Positions 53,628 to 63,102 of a stretch of 64,000 nucleotides of DNA are shown in pieces. Every line of letters begins with the position of its first letter. The stretch's first letter is position 1. The DNA comes from JAYZDF01 sp036337945. GTDB lineage: Bacteria > Myxococcota > Kuafuiibacteriia > Kuafuiibacteriales > Kuafuiibacteriaceae. The stretch spans positions 1 through 64,000 of the forward strand of contig JAYZDF010000089.1 in assembly GCA_036337945.1 (NCBI GenBank), in the 5' to 3' direction. Under the pieces are notes generated by a model. It was not told the DNA's origin. It saw only the letters and a program-made list of their open reading frames with translations, and did no database searches. A program made the translations under genes and the position numbers.

Positions 53628-56600
53628 CTAATCAGTCGATTCCTTAGACACAAATTGTGAGTACCACAGACTCCAGCTCTTCCAGAAAAAGCGGGAATAT
53701 TGATTGTAGATGAACTCGTTGTAGTTAAACCTTGGCGCAATCGCCTGCTCAACGACCCAAAAATAGGTCCCCGGAGAATCATAGGCTTGGACGCCTAGAG
53801 GATTCGGGGGCATTTCATAGCTTTGTAAACCGCCTGGACCAAAGACACTCCAACGAACAAATTGAACCGGCGCTCCGCCGCACATTTGTGGTTCGTCCGC
53901 TTCACAAGTTCCATTCATGTTGCCATCGACACAGCAACACGCACTTACGCTGGTCACGTCAACAGAATACAACCGAGTCAAATTAGGCACGGCACCTGGT
54001 TGAATCCAAGAGAATTTTCCGTCCACCGCGAGCTGATTCGGCTTTGGTGATACATCCTGCGGCATATCCACAAAAGGTCCCACATCGATCCCAGCAGCCG
54101 TTTCATCGCCACTTTCATGAAGAGTCTCCGACAGAGGCGCTCCTGACGTCCCGTCCGGACGCGTAGTATACGAACCTGCCAAGTAGAAGAACTTCGCACC
54201 CGCTAAGTCAGGCAGGCCGTTGAGGACTACAGTTGTCTCTCCGAGAACTTCACTGCCCGGAAACGCTATCACCCCTTCACTTCCCAGATTCAGGTAAGGA
54301 GCCACCGAAACAGTTGTTGGCCCCGGTAATTGCGCAGGGGGATTATCCAGACGAATCTCGACCTCTTTGGTAAGTTCAATATCGAGCGGAATGTTGATGT
54401 TATCGGTGACCACGCCTGCAGCGGATGGCACCTGACGGGCTATACCCATTCGCCGAGGCACGAACTCCTGAGTCTCCTCATTGTAGTCTCCTAGGATTGC
54501 ATAGACCGCAATGGTTCCAACTCGCGCCGGTGTAATTTCGTACTCGCCGCCATCTTCGAACACATAGTCAACCTGACTCGCGGGCATCGGAGGATTCGTC
54601 TGAAAAACACTGGGCTGAGTATAGGTAATTCTAGCCACCGGTCTCCATCCAGGTCGTGTGGTTTGGTCGAGTGATGATTTGAACCGATATATTTTTCCGC
54701 GCACCACTGGGCCAGGACCACCTGTTGGGCACGGAGGCACTGGGTCATCCGGTGAAGGGCTGGACGGATAAGCGCTAGTCAACATCGTTACGTTTCGAGC
54801 ATTCAACTCCATGTACGTAACAAACTCGTATTCCTCACGACCCGCTGTAACCGTATATTCTCCAGCGATTTCTGGCGCACTGATTGTAACAAGTCCATTC
54901 TCATCGGTCACCCCAGTGTAGCGAACGTCATTGTCTACTCCGAGCTGGACGACGAAGCCCGCGAGGGGACGGCCAGAGCCAATATCGAGGACACCAACGT
55001 TCACGGAACCATCGATAGGTCCACCCCAAGCACCACCCGTCACAATTCGAGGGTCGTAGTAGTTGAAACCACTTTTGAACGTAAACAAACCTTTCGGCAT
55101 GACTACGTCCACATCAACGGCACCTGTATCGGCTGGTTTTGTGCGGAAGCTAACTATCGAGCCATTTTCAACCGTAAGAGATTCAACATCTTCACCGTCA
55201 AAGGTAATCGAAACGTCGTCTGCCTTTGAGTCGAAACCTCGGCCAAGCGCTGTTACATAGGTATTTCCAGCGATAGAACCCTCGTCTGGCTTCAGACGGA
55301 TAATCGCAAACTCCTCGATGAACTTGAAGGAGTCTTCGAGGGTGCCCTTAGAATCGGCATTGCTGACGACAACATCATGAAGTCCATGCGCACCTGCTAC
55401 CGTTTTGCCGGTGATTTGCGTCGGTGTTATTGCCAGGTCTGTCAAAGGCACATCAGCAATTCGCACGATCACATCCTGGGTAAAGCCAGAACCAGTAATC
55501 GTGACAATCGTTCCACCACTTGCAGGGCCTTGTTGTGGGCTGACACCAGTCAGGACCACTGGATCAAAAACGTTTATCGCTCGGCTGGCGGACAAGGTCG
55601 AGCCGAACGTAAAGATATCAACGTCGTGCTCTCCAATGCTTAGTCCGGTGGGTAGAAGCACGGCAATTTCATTGCTACTGTTGGTCGAAACGACCGTCGC
55701 AGACTGACCGCCGATTTGGACTCTTGAGGGAATCGTTGGCATGTTATGGCCGATTATGGTCACGGTGGTTTCGCTATCTGCTTCCACTCGGCTCGGTACA
55801 ACACCAATGATTTCGGCCGACGTTGCGTTCGGATCGAAAACAATGAATCCGCTGGCAAGTGTGTCCGACGCATCAGAGTTTTCGACGACAACATCATAAG
55901 CCCCGGGCATCACTTGACCGGGCGCTGTGACATCAACTCTGGTGGCTTCGTCTCCGGAAATCTCGAGGCCGATCCCCTCAAGCGAACCAAACTTGATATT
56001 CTCCGCGAGTTGGAAACCTTCCCCCGTGAGACCCTGAACGGACTCCAGGCTAACTGGGGCGAAACCTGGTGCGATAGATTCGATTTTTGGGGTCGCGTAA
56101 ACGAATGCAAGGTCGCTTCGACTCACTTCGGCATCTGCATTAAAAACGTGTATTTCAGGTCGCCCAGGCGCCAAAGCCGGTGCGTACCCAGTTATCGTCT
56201 CGGAATCAACAACCGTCGTTCCACGCAACACCTTCCGATCAAGCAGGACAACCGTTAGGTCGTCGAATCCTTTTCCGGTGATCGTTACGGGCACACCGCC
56301 CTCTTCGGGGAGTCGCTGTGGTGAAATGGAGTCGATTCTTAGTTCAAGGTGATAACGAAACCCTCGGGGGAGGTCCGCCACGCCACCGGGTGTAATCACG
56401 CGAACATCTGCAGGTCCGATCACGCCGGCAGGTGTGGTCGCAGCAATTGAAACTTGGTCGAGCACTACGACATTTGTTGCCGGTATTCCCTGGAAAAATA
56501 CTTCTGCGGGTTCAACAAAAGATGTACCCCTAAGTGTAACCCGCGTGCCCCCCGTTTCCGGCCCGTAGTTAGGACTGACTTGGTTTAACGTGGGAGATGG

Positions 56601-56774
56601 GATGTCTGGATTGGTACCTGCATCGCCAACAGGAGAACTCACTATTCTGGCGTCGGGGAGCGAAACGCCCCCGGCGTCGGTGCCGCTCAATTCATCCGGA
56701 CTCGAGCCTGTCTGGCTGTCACGACAACCGACCAGCAGAAAAAGCCCTAATAAAGTTATGCTTAGACGTTTCAT
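53628..56774 (-). CDS. Lipoprotein with six IPT/TIG repeats
   Basis: A 1048-residue lipoprotein (lipobox LVGC after LLGLFL). Residues about 60-560 hold six IPT/TIG immunoglobulin-like repeats, each with a xxxSPxxGPxxGGxxVTxxGxxF core, for example VSPNYGPETGGTRVTLRGTS, ISPQRLPEEGGVPVTITGKG and VSPQQGPASGGTIVTITGSG. A carboxypeptidase-regulatory-like repeat follows (residues about 580-660), then beta-rich regions, a Cys cluster (SACCCVDGNMNGTC) and a C-terminal segment rich in Trp/Tyr. It should be a long surface adhesin or a cell-wall-spanning rod. The ATG has AGAGGG upstream. The gene stands alone in its direction. Confidence 0.92.
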   Translation of the reverse strand: MKRLSITLLGLFLLVGCRDSQTGSSPDELSGTDAGGVSLPDARIVSSPVGDAGTNPDIPSPTLNQVSPNYGPETGGTRVTLRGTSFVEPAEVFFQGIPATNVVVLDQVSIAATTPAGVIGPADVRVITPGGVADLPRGFRYHLELRIDSISPQRLPEEGGVPVTITGKGFDDLTVVLLDRKVLRGTTVVDSETITGYAPALAPGRPEIHVFNADAEVSRSDLAFVYATPKIESIAPGFAPVSLESVQGLTGEGFQLAENIKFGSLEGIGLEISGDEATRVDVTAPGQVMPGAYDVVVENSDASDTLASGFIVFDPNATSAEIIGVVPSRVEADSETTVTIIGHNMPTIPSRVQIGGQSATVVSTNSSNEIAVLLPTGLSIGEHDVDIFTFGSTLSASRAINVFDPVVLTGVSPQQGPASGGTIVTITGSGFTQDVIVRIADVPLTDLAITPTQITGKTVAGAHGLHDVVVSNADSKGTLEDSFKFIEEFAIIRLKPDEGSIAGNTYVTALGRGFDSKADDVSITFDGEDVESLTVENGSIVSFRTKPADTGAVDVDVVMPKGLFTFKSGFNYYDPRIVTGGAWGGPIDGSVNVGVLDIGSGRPLAGFVVQLGVDNDVRYTGVTDENGLVTISAPEIAGEYTVTAGREEYEFVTYMELNARNVTMLTSAYPSSPSPDDPVPPCPTGGPGPVVRGKIYRFKSSLDQTTRPGWRPVARITYTQPSVFQTNPPMPASQVDYVFEDGGEYEITPARVGTIAVYAILGDYNEETQEFVPRRMGIARQVPSAAGVVTDNINIPLDIELTKEVEIRLDNPPAQLPGPTTVSVAPYLNLGSEGVIAFPGSEVLGETTVVLNGLPDLAGAKFFYLAGSYTTRPDGTSGAPLSETLHESGDETAAGIDVGPFVDMPQDVSPKPNQLAVDGKFSWIQPGAVPNLTRLYSVDVTSVSACCCVDGNMNGTCEADEPQMCGGAPVQFVRWSVFGPGGLQSYEMPPNPLGVQAYDSPGTYFWVVEQAIAPRFNYNEFIYNQYSRFFWKSWSLWYSQFVSKESTD

Positions 56775-56863
56775 TGGCTACCCTCTGTTTGAGTCACGAA
56801 TGACTCAATAACGCTACCCTATTCGCGATACCAATGTCAGGCGGATGTTGGCGGAATCTGCAG

Positions 56864-56891
56864 AAAAAAGCGGCTTTTCTCAGAAAAGCCG
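56864..56891 (-). terminator. Rho-independent terminator
   Basis: CGGCTTTT (56871-56878) and AAAAGCCG (56884-56891) form an 8-bp stem with loop CTCAG. On the minus strand it is followed by CTTTTTTCTG, a proper U-tract (the A-run at 56864-56869). It lies about 15 bases past the stop of the minus-strand gene ending at 56906. Confidence 0.85.
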
Positions 56892-56905
56892 TTTGAAGTT
56901 GCGAG

Positions 56906-57661
56906 TCATGGCTCGATGCGAACCAACAGAGAGTCTAGAAAGCTTTGACGACGAACCTGGCCTTGGAACAGTAGTGGATACTCGCCTGCTTGTCCGAACT
57001 CGATCCAATAGACACCTGGCGGGCCAGGAGCAAGGGCATACCCGGGCTCACCACCGCCCTTGATAGCAAATGACCGCATTTTTAGAGCAAGCGGAACTCT
57101 CAGTTCAACCGTTTCTCCAATTTTATAAACGTTCGCCTCAATCTCCGCGCGATTCTTGATGAAGCTGTTCCAGCTGTAGCCCGTGATTGAGGTCGGTGAT
57201 TCGCGAAGAAGGTAATCGAGAAGCTCCAGCGGGTAGATATCGACGATCTTCCCAACCTTGGGCATAAGCGCGATGATCTTCCGCGCGCGCGCTGGGTCTC
57301 CCAGAAGAACGAGCATCTGCGCCACCTCTTTCATTACAACATCTCTCGACTTTGACGTTCGACGATTTGCGAGGATGAGCATCAAGTGCTCAGCAAACAA
57401 ATGAGGACTGAGCCCCTCGAGTTCGGCGGGAGGAAAGTCATCTTGACCAAGCTTGTGTTTCAGCTGAACCGATTTGGGCAGCTTTGGTTGCTTTGAATCC
57501 GGCATCGTGGGGAATAAGCCCGCGTGGGCGGGAAGCCGGAAGGAATCGCTGTTTTTCACAGTTTCATCCCCGCGGGATACCAATGACGGGGCCTTTGCAC
57601 TTACTTTGCGTGCCGGGGTCGCCCCGCCCTGTTGTCCCTTCTTAGGACCGTCGATCGCCAA
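56906..57661 (-). CDS. Soluble protein of unknown function with disordered N-terminus
   Basis: A protein of up to 251 residues. The start is uncertain: TTG 57661 lies two bases after the stop of the zinc-ribbon gene, GTG 57559 has GGGGATG nine bases upstream, and ATG 57505 (MPDSKQPKLPKSV) also fits. The first 60-80 residues are Pro/Lys/Ser-rich and probably disordered. The rest has a helical domain (LFAEHLMLILANRR, MKEVAQMLVLLGDPARARKI) and a beta-sandwich end (GVYWIEFGQAGEYPLLFQG). No family assigned. It shares an operon with the zinc-ribbon gene and ends at a clear terminator. Confidence 0.78.
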   Translation of the reverse strand: MAIDGPKKGQQGGATPARKVSAKAPSLVSRGDETVKNSDSFRLPAHAGLFPTMPDSKQPKLPKSVQLKHKLGQDDFPPAELEGLSPHLFAEHLMLILANRRTSKSRDVVMKEVAQMLVLLGDPARARKIIALMPKVGKIVDIYPLELLDYLLRESPTSITGYSWNSFIKNRAEIEANVYKIGETVELRVPLALKMRSFAIKGGGEPGYALAPGPPGVYWIEFGQAGEYPLLFQGQVRRQSFLDSLLVRIEP

Positions 57662-57663
57662 GG

Positions 57664-57846
57664 CTACGCGACTTCCCGAAACTGAATCGCGGTCAGGTTG
57701 CCGCAACTTGTACAGATAAAGTGATGGATTTCTGCGTCTCCAACGTAGACGTAAGGTTCAACATCTCCCCAATATCGGCGTCCAGCGCCCTCAGGAATAG
57801 ATGTACGACGATCCATAGTTGCCTCGCAGCGCGTACAGACATTCAT
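57664..57846 (-). CDS. Small zinc-ribbon protein
   Basis: A protein of about 60 residues with two CxxC pairs, CTRC and CTSC, 43 residues apart, the pattern of a zinc ribbon. The frame is open further upstream (GTG 57936 or 57879), but the ATG at 57846 gives MNVCTRCEATMDRRTS and is the most compact start. A GYxY-type middle (GDVEPYVYVGDAEIHHF) is not typical of known ribbons. It could bind DNA, RNA or a protein partner. It leads the two-gene operon with the gene ending at 56906. Confidence 0.75.
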   Translation of the reverse strand: MNVCTRCEATMDRRTSIPEGAGRRYWGDVEPYVYVGDAEIHHFICTSCGNLTAIQFREVA

Positions 57847-57956
57847 TTTCTTAACTCGCTTTTTGAGGCGGAACTTCACGGTTCTACTTTTGGGCTCATT
57901 CTCTCCTACGTCAAGGTACCCTCGATTCTGAATCACATTTCAGGCACTCTTACACA

Positions 57957-59183
57957 GTGCGGTATGGTCTACTCCTTCTCATCATAGGCTTAGGTTGCGG
58001 GGAATCCATCTCTACCGAGACACCACCACAAATTCGCCTGAATCCTGGCTGGGAGACTGTTACAAATGCCCCACAACACCAGACATCTGCACTGTTTGTC
58101 GAGTCAAACGGTATTCATATTCTCGAAGGAAGTTTAGATTTTGTCGCCAAGCTGGATGGCCAATACGGATTGGTCCTAAGTGACCAACGCAATGACATTG
58201 CTCGAATCACACAGCTTTATGCACAAAATGTTGAAGACTTTGCTGGCACACTTGTCTTGTTCACTCAATTTCCCGATGCAGCGAGCTTCTCTTCCGCCTA
58301 TTTTCTTCCGATTTACAACCCAACGTTAGGAACCGGCATGCCCGCATATGACCGGCGCACTAGCTTTGGCACCGAGCAAATAGAGGGCTTCGTCAATATG
58401 CAAACGCTGACAGAACATAGCGCCAATCTCATGGATGTACTCACTCATGAAATCGCCCACCGTCATGCTGCTTACCTCAAGGCGGATGTGACATCGTCCA
58501 CCAGCCCGTTTTCTCTATTAGGCCGCGAGGGCGCACACTGGCACGCAGCCTTCAACAGCCAAGGGTCTCTTCTCGAAGGATATCATTGGCGCGAAACGGG
58601 GACTGGACGTTTTGTTTCTATTGATAAGCAGTCTTCGCTCGCCCCTATTGATCTCTACGCACTTGGCCTGCTTGACCCAGAGGAACTTAGCGACCTGTTT
58701 TTTATCCGGAACGCCAAAGTCGAAAGTGGAGCGTCTCTTCCGGCGGCAGCCGACCTTCCGATAGGAACAGTGGTTCGTGGTGAGCGTCTCGACATTTCTG
58801 GAGAAGCTATCGTTTCAGCCATGGGACCAAGACCTCGGCAGGAAGTGACAGAAGTTAGATTTCTTTATGTTACCCGCCCAGGCGAATCGTCGACTTCGAC
58901 CTTGACCCAAAGCGACATTCGCACCCTTGAGCAGATCCGAGTGGAACTCGAAGCGTACTGGCAGGATCAAACCGGTGGCCGCGGACAACTCCGAACCACC
59001 CCAACCATTTCAAGGCAAGCGGATGCTACGGTTCAAAACGATCTCGGAACATCACAAGCCACAACGACTTCCAATTGCCAATGCAACGCAAAACGAAAAC
59101 GAGGTTTCTCCTTAAACATGTCGGCAATTCTTAGTTTGCTACTCGTGATATTCTACTTGGTCGGTCGTAGGAACGAAGCGTAG
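57957..59183 (+). CDS. Zincin-like lipoprotein with MYXO-CTERM-like C-terminus
   Basis: A 408-residue protein starting at GTG 57957. It has a lipobox at the N-terminus (LLIIGLGC) and, in residues 160-185, MDVLTHEIAHRHAAYL, the HExxH zinc site of metallopeptidases; a possible third ligand follows. The last 35 residues have Cys-x-Cys (CQCNAKRKRG), a hydrophobic helix (MSAILSLLLVIFYLVG) and RRNEA. A Cys motif, membrane helix and Arg cluster at the very end is the MYXO-CTERM pattern, a sorting signal in Myxococcota. Two anchors in one protein would be unusual, so either the lipobox is a normal cleaved-signal variant or the C-tail is only a membrane helix. Confidence 0.88.
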   Translation: MRYGLLLLIIGLGCGESISTETPPQIRLNPGWETVTNAPQHQTSALFVESNGIHILEGSLDFVAKLDGQYGLVLSDQRNDIARITQLYAQNVEDFAGTLVLFTQFPDAASFSSAYFLPIYNPTLGTGMPAYDRRTSFGTEQIEGFVNMQTLTEHSANLMDVLTHEIAHRHAAYLKADVTSSTSPFSLLGREGAHWHAAFNSQGSLLEGYHWRETGTGRFVSIDKQSSLAPIDLYALGLLDPEELSDLFFIRNAKVESGASLPAAADLPIGTVVRGERLDISGEAIVSAMGPRPRQEVTEVRFLYVTRPGESSTSTLTQSDIRTLEQIRVELEAYWQDQTGGRGQLRTTPTISRQADATVQNDLGTSQATTTSNCQCNAKRKRGFSLNMSAILSLLLVIFYLVGRRNEA

Positions 59184-59197
59184 ATTAGGCCTCTTTA

Positions 59198-60325
59198 CTA
59201 ACGGAATAACTCATCCGCAGCACTATCACCAGGACCAGACTTCTTCCCCTTGGACATATCGTCCATCAACTCGTTCATACCTTCTTCTGATAAATCTGTA
59301 CCTTCTTCGATCATATCCGCAAAGTCTGCGGCGATTTTTGAAACATCGTTTGCCATGCCAAAAATAGCCTTTGCGTCCTTTAAGGTTCCCTTTTGGGCCG
59401 TCCGACCCCAAGACTCAAACAAGCCGAACGCACCCTCAAGTCGTGCTTTCATGTCCTCAAGTCTCTGGGTCAATCGCTCCAATTCTGCCATGACGCTCTG
59501 CAACTCAGTATCGACCGGCTCCCCTCGTTTTCGCCGTGCCACCAAACGCGTCACGCGAGACTTGAGTTTCTTCTGCTCATCCAAGAGTTTCCTTAGTTTC
59601 GCCTTTCTACGATTTAGACGACCATCTAAAGCCTTGGCCACCTTGAGACCTTTCGCCTCCATATTTTTCGCGTGACTTACAAAAAATTTATCCCAATCAA
59701 AGTTCTCGTCGCTCTTCTCTGTTCGGCCTAGCCCACCTTGGTTATCAGTCAGAATAGATTTGCCTGCGCCGACATCTTTGCTCACATCGCGTTCATCTCC
59801 AGATACGGATACGCGTCCCTCCGAGACTCTCACAACCACAGTACCGTCAGCCGCAACTCCGGTATCGAACTCTGTCCCTCGAACTCCTGCGACCGCGTTC
59901 GCAGTTCGAACTTCAAACGCAGTATCGCCCGATTTGGATTTGGTTACCTTCGACCAAATACGGCCAAAGAAAACAACCGCGCCGTTTGGTTTTTCTCGAG
60001 GTTTCGCAGACGCTTTTACAATGATTTCGGAGCCGGGCTTAACTTCCGTAAGGCTTCCATCGGCAAACCGAATTTTGACCATGCCCGCGGACTCTGTTCG
60101 AACCCTTGTGCCCGAAACGAGCTGAGCACCTTTCTTCACGGGCAAATACGACTTTTTACCCGGGGCACGCATGGTGTTCTTACCTGTCGTGGCTATCACT
60201 GTAACTTTTGCATCTTGGGCATAGACTTGCGTACTATTAGTAGTCACAATCGCGAGCATTACGACCAAGAGTGCACTTATTCGTGAGGTACAGAAAGATT
60301 GAATCTGCAGAAAGCCGGTAAACAT
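59198..60325 (-). CDS. FecR-domain protein with coiled-coil tail
   Basis: A protein of about 375 residues. The open frame runs to 60490, but the ATG at 60325 gives a proper signal peptide (SRISALLVVMLAIVTTNST ... YAQ) and avoids overlap with the divergent gene. Residues 40-170 form a FecR domain: VRTESAGMVKIRFADGSLTE, GAVVFFGRIWSKV, RTANAVAGVRGTEFDT, TVVVRVSEGRVSV. In this class (not anti-sigma) it is an exported beta-domain that binds ligands or peptidoglycan. Residues 200-320 form a strong coiled coil (KLRKLLDEQKKLKSRVTRLV, LERLTQRLEDMKARLEG). No membrane helix beyond the signal. Confidence 0.88.
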   Translation of the reverse strand: MFTGFLQIQSFCTSRISALLVVMLAIVTTNSTQVYAQDAKVTVIATTGKNTMRAPGKKSYLPVKKGAQLVSGTRVRTESAGMVKIRFADGSLTEVKPGSEIIVKASAKPREKPNGAVVFFGRIWSKVTKSKSGDTAFEVRTANAVAGVRGTEFDTGVAADGTVVVRVSEGRVSVSGDERDVSKDVGAGKSILTDNQGGLGRTEKSDENFDWDKFFVSHAKNMEAKGLKVAKALDGRLNRRKAKLRKLLDEQKKLKSRVTRLVARRKRGEPVDTELQSVMAELERLTQRLEDMKARLEGAFGLFESWGRTAQKGTLKDAKAIFGMANDVSKIAADFADMIEEGTDLSEEGMNELMDDMSKGKKSGPGDSAADELFR

Positions 60326-60376
60326 CCTAGCGTCATCATAGACACAAGCCCGCGTGAGTTCCAGGGGTGAGATGTG

Positions 60377-63100
60377 ATGAATTTGACTGTAGCCGCGATC
60401 ACACTTTTTCTTGCGGCACCCGACCCAACCCCCAACCCGACACTCATCTCTCTTCGAGACCAGTCCAAAACCACGTTCTCTCAAGAGCAAGAAACTGCAG
60501 CTTGCATTGTCAAAACATCGCTTCTTAATGAGTTTCGTCGAAACGGCGGATACGATGTATTACCCTTAGACAAAACTCCGCCCGACAAATCACAAAAAAC
60601 GATCACACTCAGTGTCGAATTAGGTTCGGATGGAGCTTGGACGGTCACTTATCCAAAGTCGGATGAAACCTATACCCTTTTTCTTCAGCCCAACCGAGCG
60701 ATAGGCCCTCAACTGCGACCCCTGCGCGCTCACTTCGGTCTAAAACCCGAGGTAAGTGGCTACCCATTTAATTTCAATGACCAGGCAATGGCCTTTTTAT
60801 GCAGGGGACAGAAGAAAAAAGCGTTACAAACTACAGGTTCGGCCTTTCATGAAGCCTTTCTCCACGTGGAAAATCTTGAGCTGTCCGCCTCACAAACGGG
60901 TCTGTTCAAAAGCTGGCTACAGGGGAAAGGTCAGCTTATTAAAAAAGAATATCAACAGGCCGAAAAACGCCTGCGTTCCGTCTCTAAACGACTGCAGCGA
61001 GGAGAGTGGATGCCGGACTGGCGCATCGGCAACTCGGAGAACTTCTCAGCCTCATTTGTCCAATTCATCGACGAGCATTTGATCGTATTCAATCAGGGCA
61101 AATTCATGAGTTTGAATCCACGCTCGGGTGAGATGAAATGGCGTTTTTCTCTACCAAAAGGCTTATCAAAGCTTGTCAAATTAGACCCAGGTACGCTCCT
61201 CGCAATCTCCACCCAAAAACTGACAGGCCTGGATCTAGAAAAAGGTATTCCTCGATGGTCCGTGCCTCTCAGCCATCCGCTTGATGAGGTTGTTGTAAAA
61301 CGTGGAATTCTCTACGCAGCCAATAAAGATAGCCTTGTTTCAGTCAACATAGAAACCGGACGCGTGATCTGGAAAAAAGGCAGCCCAAAACGGATAATCG
61401 CGGGCCCGGCTCTGTTTGAGGACTATGTTGTTGTTCCCCAAAGGAATCATCTGTCATTTTACACGAGTCACGACGGGCAGCTGAAACACAGGATAGCTAT
61501 GCCGGACGAAGTTTCAGGTCCTCTTTTTTCACTCAATAAAAATGCATTGTGGGCACTCATCGGGGGAAGTCAGATGGGACTCATACGTTCGGAGCCCGTT
61601 TTTTCAACTCGCTCTGCTGAAACGATGACCACACCGCAATTGACCGCTACGATTTCGGGAGCCTTAGCCGTAGCGTGGCCTCCAAAAAAGTTTGGTGACT
61701 CAATCGTCTTCTCCGCTGAGCACATTAAGCGCGGCCCGTTTGTGAGCCAGGTCAATATTTCAGGAAAAAAACCAGCCCAAATTCGCCATTGGCGCTCCAG
61801 TGGACCCGTTCACCTTCTGGACTCTTTTCAGGGCTTTATATCCCTTTCGCGGAACAGAAGGAGCCTTGCTGCCAAGTCACATCAAGGGAAAAAGCTTTGG
61901 CGAAAGAAATTTCGGAGCCCCGTGGAAACATTTCATGCGCATCACGACTTAGTCTGGGTTGCTGCAGACCGAATCGCCTTTGCTTTGGACCAGCTCTCCG
62001 GAAAAACGGTTCTCAAGATTCAATTCGATGAACCTATCGTTGAACTAAAAACGTCTCGGTCTCAAGGCGTCGTCGTCAGCAAATCAGGAACGCTTTATGG
62101 TTTTAATACCGCGCCCTCCAAAACTCAGAGGTCAATTCTTAGTCGAGTACAGACGGACCTCGTTCAATCCTATTTGGGTTCCAACCAGGTACGCAAAGCA
62201 AAGAAGCTGATTAGGGCGATGGATAGAGACCCAAAAAACCCAAGTTTTGCTCGGTTCTGGAATCCTCTTTTAGACCCGAAATGGTATCCCAAATCAGGCC
62301 AGGAGGTGCCATTTCATCCCTCATCTCTTCGATCTCGCCCTTTTTATCAGCGACTATTGCGATCAACTGGTGCCTCGCGTCTTATGACGCTTACGTCGTC
62401 GATTCCCGACCAAATGTTTTTGGCGAACATTCTTCGCGATACGATTAAACAGGCACCGATACCTCAGTCGAAAAATCTCAAAACCCAAGCGATCCGAGCG
62501 GCATATCCAAAAGAGAAGCTTTTGGCGGCCGGCAGTGAATTTATCGTTTTGGCCGCAACAACGAGTACTCTCTCAGACACATCGAGCAAAAGCACTCGAA
62601 TTAGAGTCTTCGACCACCAAACGGGAAAGCAGCTCTGGCAACGGTCGTATAAAATGCAGCTCAGCGAAGCCGCGGTTGCTAAAGACGGTATTTTGTTCTT
62701 CGGCCCGAACGATATTATTTCAACCTCAACTGCGAGCGGAATAAAAAGATACAAGAGTAGCTCACCTGGCGGAGACAAGCTCTATGTATCCTCTTATCGA
62801 ACATCTTGGCTTCTCGCTGCGGGTAAAAGGGTTATGCTGCTCAACAAAAAGACCGGCACACTGAATAAAACGTATTCTCTCGGCGCCAAAATCAAGGCCT
62901 TTTCACACTCCAACGGAAGCAATACAGCTTTCATTATCGACACCGAATCAAACCTCCATTTACTGAGTCTGAACAGCGATAGGAAAAAGACATACAAGCG
63001 AGTTCCCTTCAGCCGCTTGTATAGCGGCCATGGGGCAACCGTCGCCTTTCGACCGGGTGCAAGCTCTGCATTCATCTTAGAGCCTAACGATCAAAAATAA
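60377..63100 (+). CDS. PQQ-type beta-propeller protein
   Basis: A protein of about 907 residues. The start ATG at 60377 is preceded by GGGGTGAG; the GTG at 60374 is almost equal. A signal peptide (MNLTVAAITLFLAAPDP) leads to an N-terminal helical region with a TPR-like part around residues 130-210, then repeats of the PQQ/BamB type, each with a Gly-x-x-x-Trp core: SGEMKWRFSLP, KGIPRWSVPL, TGRVIWKKG, QGKKLWRKKF, TGKQLWQRSY. These fold as one or more beta-propellers in the periplasm, serving as protein-binding platforms; no PQQ-cofactor enzyme site is visible. It is divergent, 51 bases apart, from the FecR-domain gene, so the two may share a promoter region and pathway. Confidence 0.88.
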   Translation: MNLTVAAITLFLAAPDPTPNPTLISLRDQSKTTFSQEQETAACIVKTSLLNEFRRNGGYDVLPLDKTPPDKSQKTITLSVELGSDGAWTVTYPKSDETYTLFLQPNRAIGPQLRPLRAHFGLKPEVSGYPFNFNDQAMAFLCRGQKKKALQTTGSAFHEAFLHVENLELSASQTGLFKSWLQGKGQLIKKEYQQAEKRLRSVSKRLQRGEWMPDWRIGNSENFSASFVQFIDEHLIVFNQGKFMSLNPRSGEMKWRFSLPKGLSKLVKLDPGTLLAISTQKLTGLDLEKGIPRWSVPLSHPLDEVVVKRGILYAANKDSLVSVNIETGRVIWKKGSPKRIIAGPALFEDYVVVPQRNHLSFYTSHDGQLKHRIAMPDEVSGPLFSLNKNALWALIGGSQMGLIRSEPVFSTRSAETMTTPQLTATISGALAVAWPPKKFGDSIVFSAEHIKRGPFVSQVNISGKKPAQIRHWRSSGPVHLLDSFQGFISLSRNRRSLAAKSHQGKKLWRKKFRSPVETFHAHHDLVWVAADRIAFALDQLSGKTVLKIQFDEPIVELKTSRSQGVVVSKSGTLYGFNTAPSKTQRSILSRVQTDLVQSYLGSNQVRKAKKLIRAMDRDPKNPSFARFWNPLLDPKWYPKSGQEVPFHPSSLRSRPFYQRLLRSTGASRLMTLTSSIPDQMFLANILRDTIKQAPIPQSKNLKTQAIRAAYPKEKLLAAGSEFIVLAATTSTLSDTSSKSTRIRVFDHQTGKQLWQRSYKMQLSEAAVAKDGILFFGPNDIISTSTASGIKRYKSSSPGGDKLYVSSYRTSWLLAAGKRVMLLNKKTGTLNKTYSLGAKIKAFSHSNGSNTAFIIDTESNLHLLSLNSDRKKTYKRVPFSRLYSGHGATVAFRPGASSAFILEPNDQK

Positions 63101-63102
63101 GG

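Noticed and set aside
55746..56258. A 170-codon plus-strand open frame inside the IPT/TIG gene
   Set aside because: It is antisense to clear IPT/TIG repeats, and the translation shows no domain or signal.
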